Position numbers and translations under genes: made by a program. From the NCBI GenBank assembly GCA_016282455.1, contig JAEEKM010000116.1:1-5978 (forward strand): a stretch of 5,978 nucleotides of DNA. Direction: 5' to 3'. Each line of letters opens with the position of its first letter. Position 1 is the first letter of the stretch. The DNA comes from Treponema sp. GTDB taxonomy: Bacteria; Spirochaetota; Spirochaetia; Treponematales; Treponemataceae. The notes below the pieces were generated by a model. That model was not told where the DNA came from. It worked only from the letters and a program-made list of their open reading frames with translations, and did no database searches. Positions 4,967 through 5,978 of the stretch are shown piece by piece.

Positions 4967-5978
4967 ATGGAAAAGAACATTGCGTTGATTCCCGGTGATG
5001 GAATTGGACCTGACGTTGTTGCAGAAGCAGTGAATGTGCTTGATGCAGTTGCAAAAAAGTACGGACACAAGTGGAACTACACAAAAGTTACTGCTGGTGG
5101 TGAAGCCATTGACAAGTGGGGAAATCCACTTCCACAGGACCAGCTGGACATTTGTCTTAAAAGTGATGCAACCCTTCTTGGTGCCGTTGGTGGTCCAAAG
5201 TGGGACAATGTTGCTCCGGAGATTCGCCCTGAGAAAGCCCTTCTTGGTCTGCGCGGAGGAATGAAAGTTTATGCAAACCTTCGCCCTGCAGTTATGTTTA
5301 AGCAGCTCAAGGATGCCTGTCCTCTTAAAGACGAAATTGTAGGCGACGGACTTGATATTCTTATTGTACGTGAACTTATTTCCGGCATTTACTTTGGTGA
5401 ACGCGGAACTGCCGCTGACGGAAAGAGTGCCTGGGATACAGAGAAATATACCTGGGAAGAAATTGAACGCATTGTCCGCATGGGATTTGAGTTTGCCCAG
5501 AAGAGACAGAAACATCTTACGGTTATTGACAAGGCTAACATCCTTAACTCAAGCCGTCTCTGGCGCAAGGTTGCAGAAACCGTACACGAAGATTATAAGG
5601 ACGTAACCCTTGACTTCCTTTACATTGACAATGCCGCCATGCAGCTGGTAAGAAATCCCCGCCAGTTTGACGTTATTGCCACAAGCAACATGTTCGGAGA
5701 CATTCTCTCTGACGAAGCCAGCCAGATTACCGGTTCAATCGGTATGCTTGCAAGTGCTTCTCTTGGTGCAAGTGGTCCAGGCCTTTACGAGCCAATTCAT
5801 GGTTCTGCTCCTGATATTGCAGGAAAAGACCTTGCTAATCCTCTGGCAACTATTCTTTCTGCCGCAATGCTTCTCCGCTACAGCTTCGGACTTGAAAAAG
5901 AAGCAAAGTCAATTGAAGATGCAGTACAGGCTGTTCTTGATGCAGGCTGGCGCACAGGTGACATTGCCGGTGACAAGC
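4967..5978 (+). CDS. leuB: 3-isopropylmalate dehydrogenase, LeuB (C-terminus beyond the right edge)
   Basis: This enzyme oxidises and decarboxylates (2R,3S)-3-isopropylmalate to 2-oxoisocaproate with NAD+, the third step of leucine biosynthesis, in the cytoplasm as a homodimer. The window holds 337 complete codons of an expected 355-365, open with no frameshift. The nucleotide start motif I-P-G-D-G-I-G-P-D is at 8-16. Substrate arginines fit R96, R106 and R135; Y142 and K189 fit the catalytic pair; D221, D245 and D249 fit the metal ligands. E89-x-x-L92-L93 in the R-P-E-K-A-L-L-G-L-R segment is the LeuB-type specificity loop, separating it from isocitrate and tartrate dehydrogenases. The family signature N-M-F-G-D-I-L-S-D-E-A-S is at 241-252, and H278-G-S-A-P-D283-I-A-G binds NAD, with Asp at the position favouring NAD over NADP. 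The gene is divergent from the minus-strand operon and has its own promoter. Confidence 0.97.
   Translation, partial: MEKNIALIPGDGIGPDVVAEAVNVLDAVAKKYGHKWNYTKVTAGGEAIDKWGNPLPQDQLDICLKSDATLLGAVGGPKWDNVAPEIRPEKALLGLRGGMKVYANLRPAVMFKQLKDACPLKDEIVGDGLDILIVRELISGIYFGERGTAADGKSAWDTEKYTWEEIERIVRMGFEFAQKRQKHLTVIDKANILNSSRLWRKVAETVHEDYKDVTLDFLYIDNAAMQLVRNPRQFDVIATSNMFGDILSDEASQITGSIGMLASASLGASGPGLYEPIHGSAPDIAGKDLANPLATILSAAMLLRYSFGLEKEAKSIEDAVQAVLDAGWRTGDIAGDK

Noticed and set aside
4943..5606. Open frames overlapping leuB on both strands
   Set aside because: leuB is unmistakable along this whole stretch, with active-site motifs throughout. The alternatives have no domain content.

Overview
The window looks like chromosome from a diderm (outer-membrane-bearing) bacterium, moderately AT-rich and densely coded. 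A predicted outer-membrane barrel, a lipoprotein with a relaxed lipobox (F-T-G-S-C) and general protein style suggest a spirochaete such as a gut or rumen Treponema. That assignment is an inference; nothing here is diagnostic of genus.

Layout. Positions 1-4811 hold four minus-strand genes with gaps of 10, 12 and 1 bp, almost certainly one operon. In transcription order they are: (1) an 870-residue predicted lipoprotein with three Ig-like repeats, a right-handed beta-helix-like region of the Cthe_2159/DUF4353 carbohydrate-binding type and a Ser-rich C-terminal part; (2) a 443-residue predicted outer-membrane beta-barrel; (3) a 238-residue VTC-domain polyphosphate polymerase-like protein with every expected active-site residue in place and a TTG start; (4) the first 42 residues of a membrane protein, probably DUF4956, cut by the left edge. 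The 155-bp gap 4812-4966 carries divergent promoters. From 4967 to the right edge runs leuB (3-isopropylmalate dehydrogenase) on the plus strand, lacking only its last few dozen residues.

How it fits together. VTC-domain, DUF4956, DUF4353 and CotH genes are known to me as recurrent neighbours in bacteria, but the purpose of the cluster is not established. Here the set includes an outer-membrane barrel and a large surface-type lipoprotein. This permits the hypothesis of an envelope-spanning module in which a cytoplasmic polyphosphate (or related anionic polymer) synthase and its membrane partner are co-expressed with cell-surface adhesion or polymer-binding proteins. No CotH kinase is visible; it could lie beyond the left edge. 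leuB is ordinary leucine biosynthesis and appears unrelated beyond sharing the divergent promoter region. I see no RNA genes, mobile elements, CRISPR arrays or convincing terminators.
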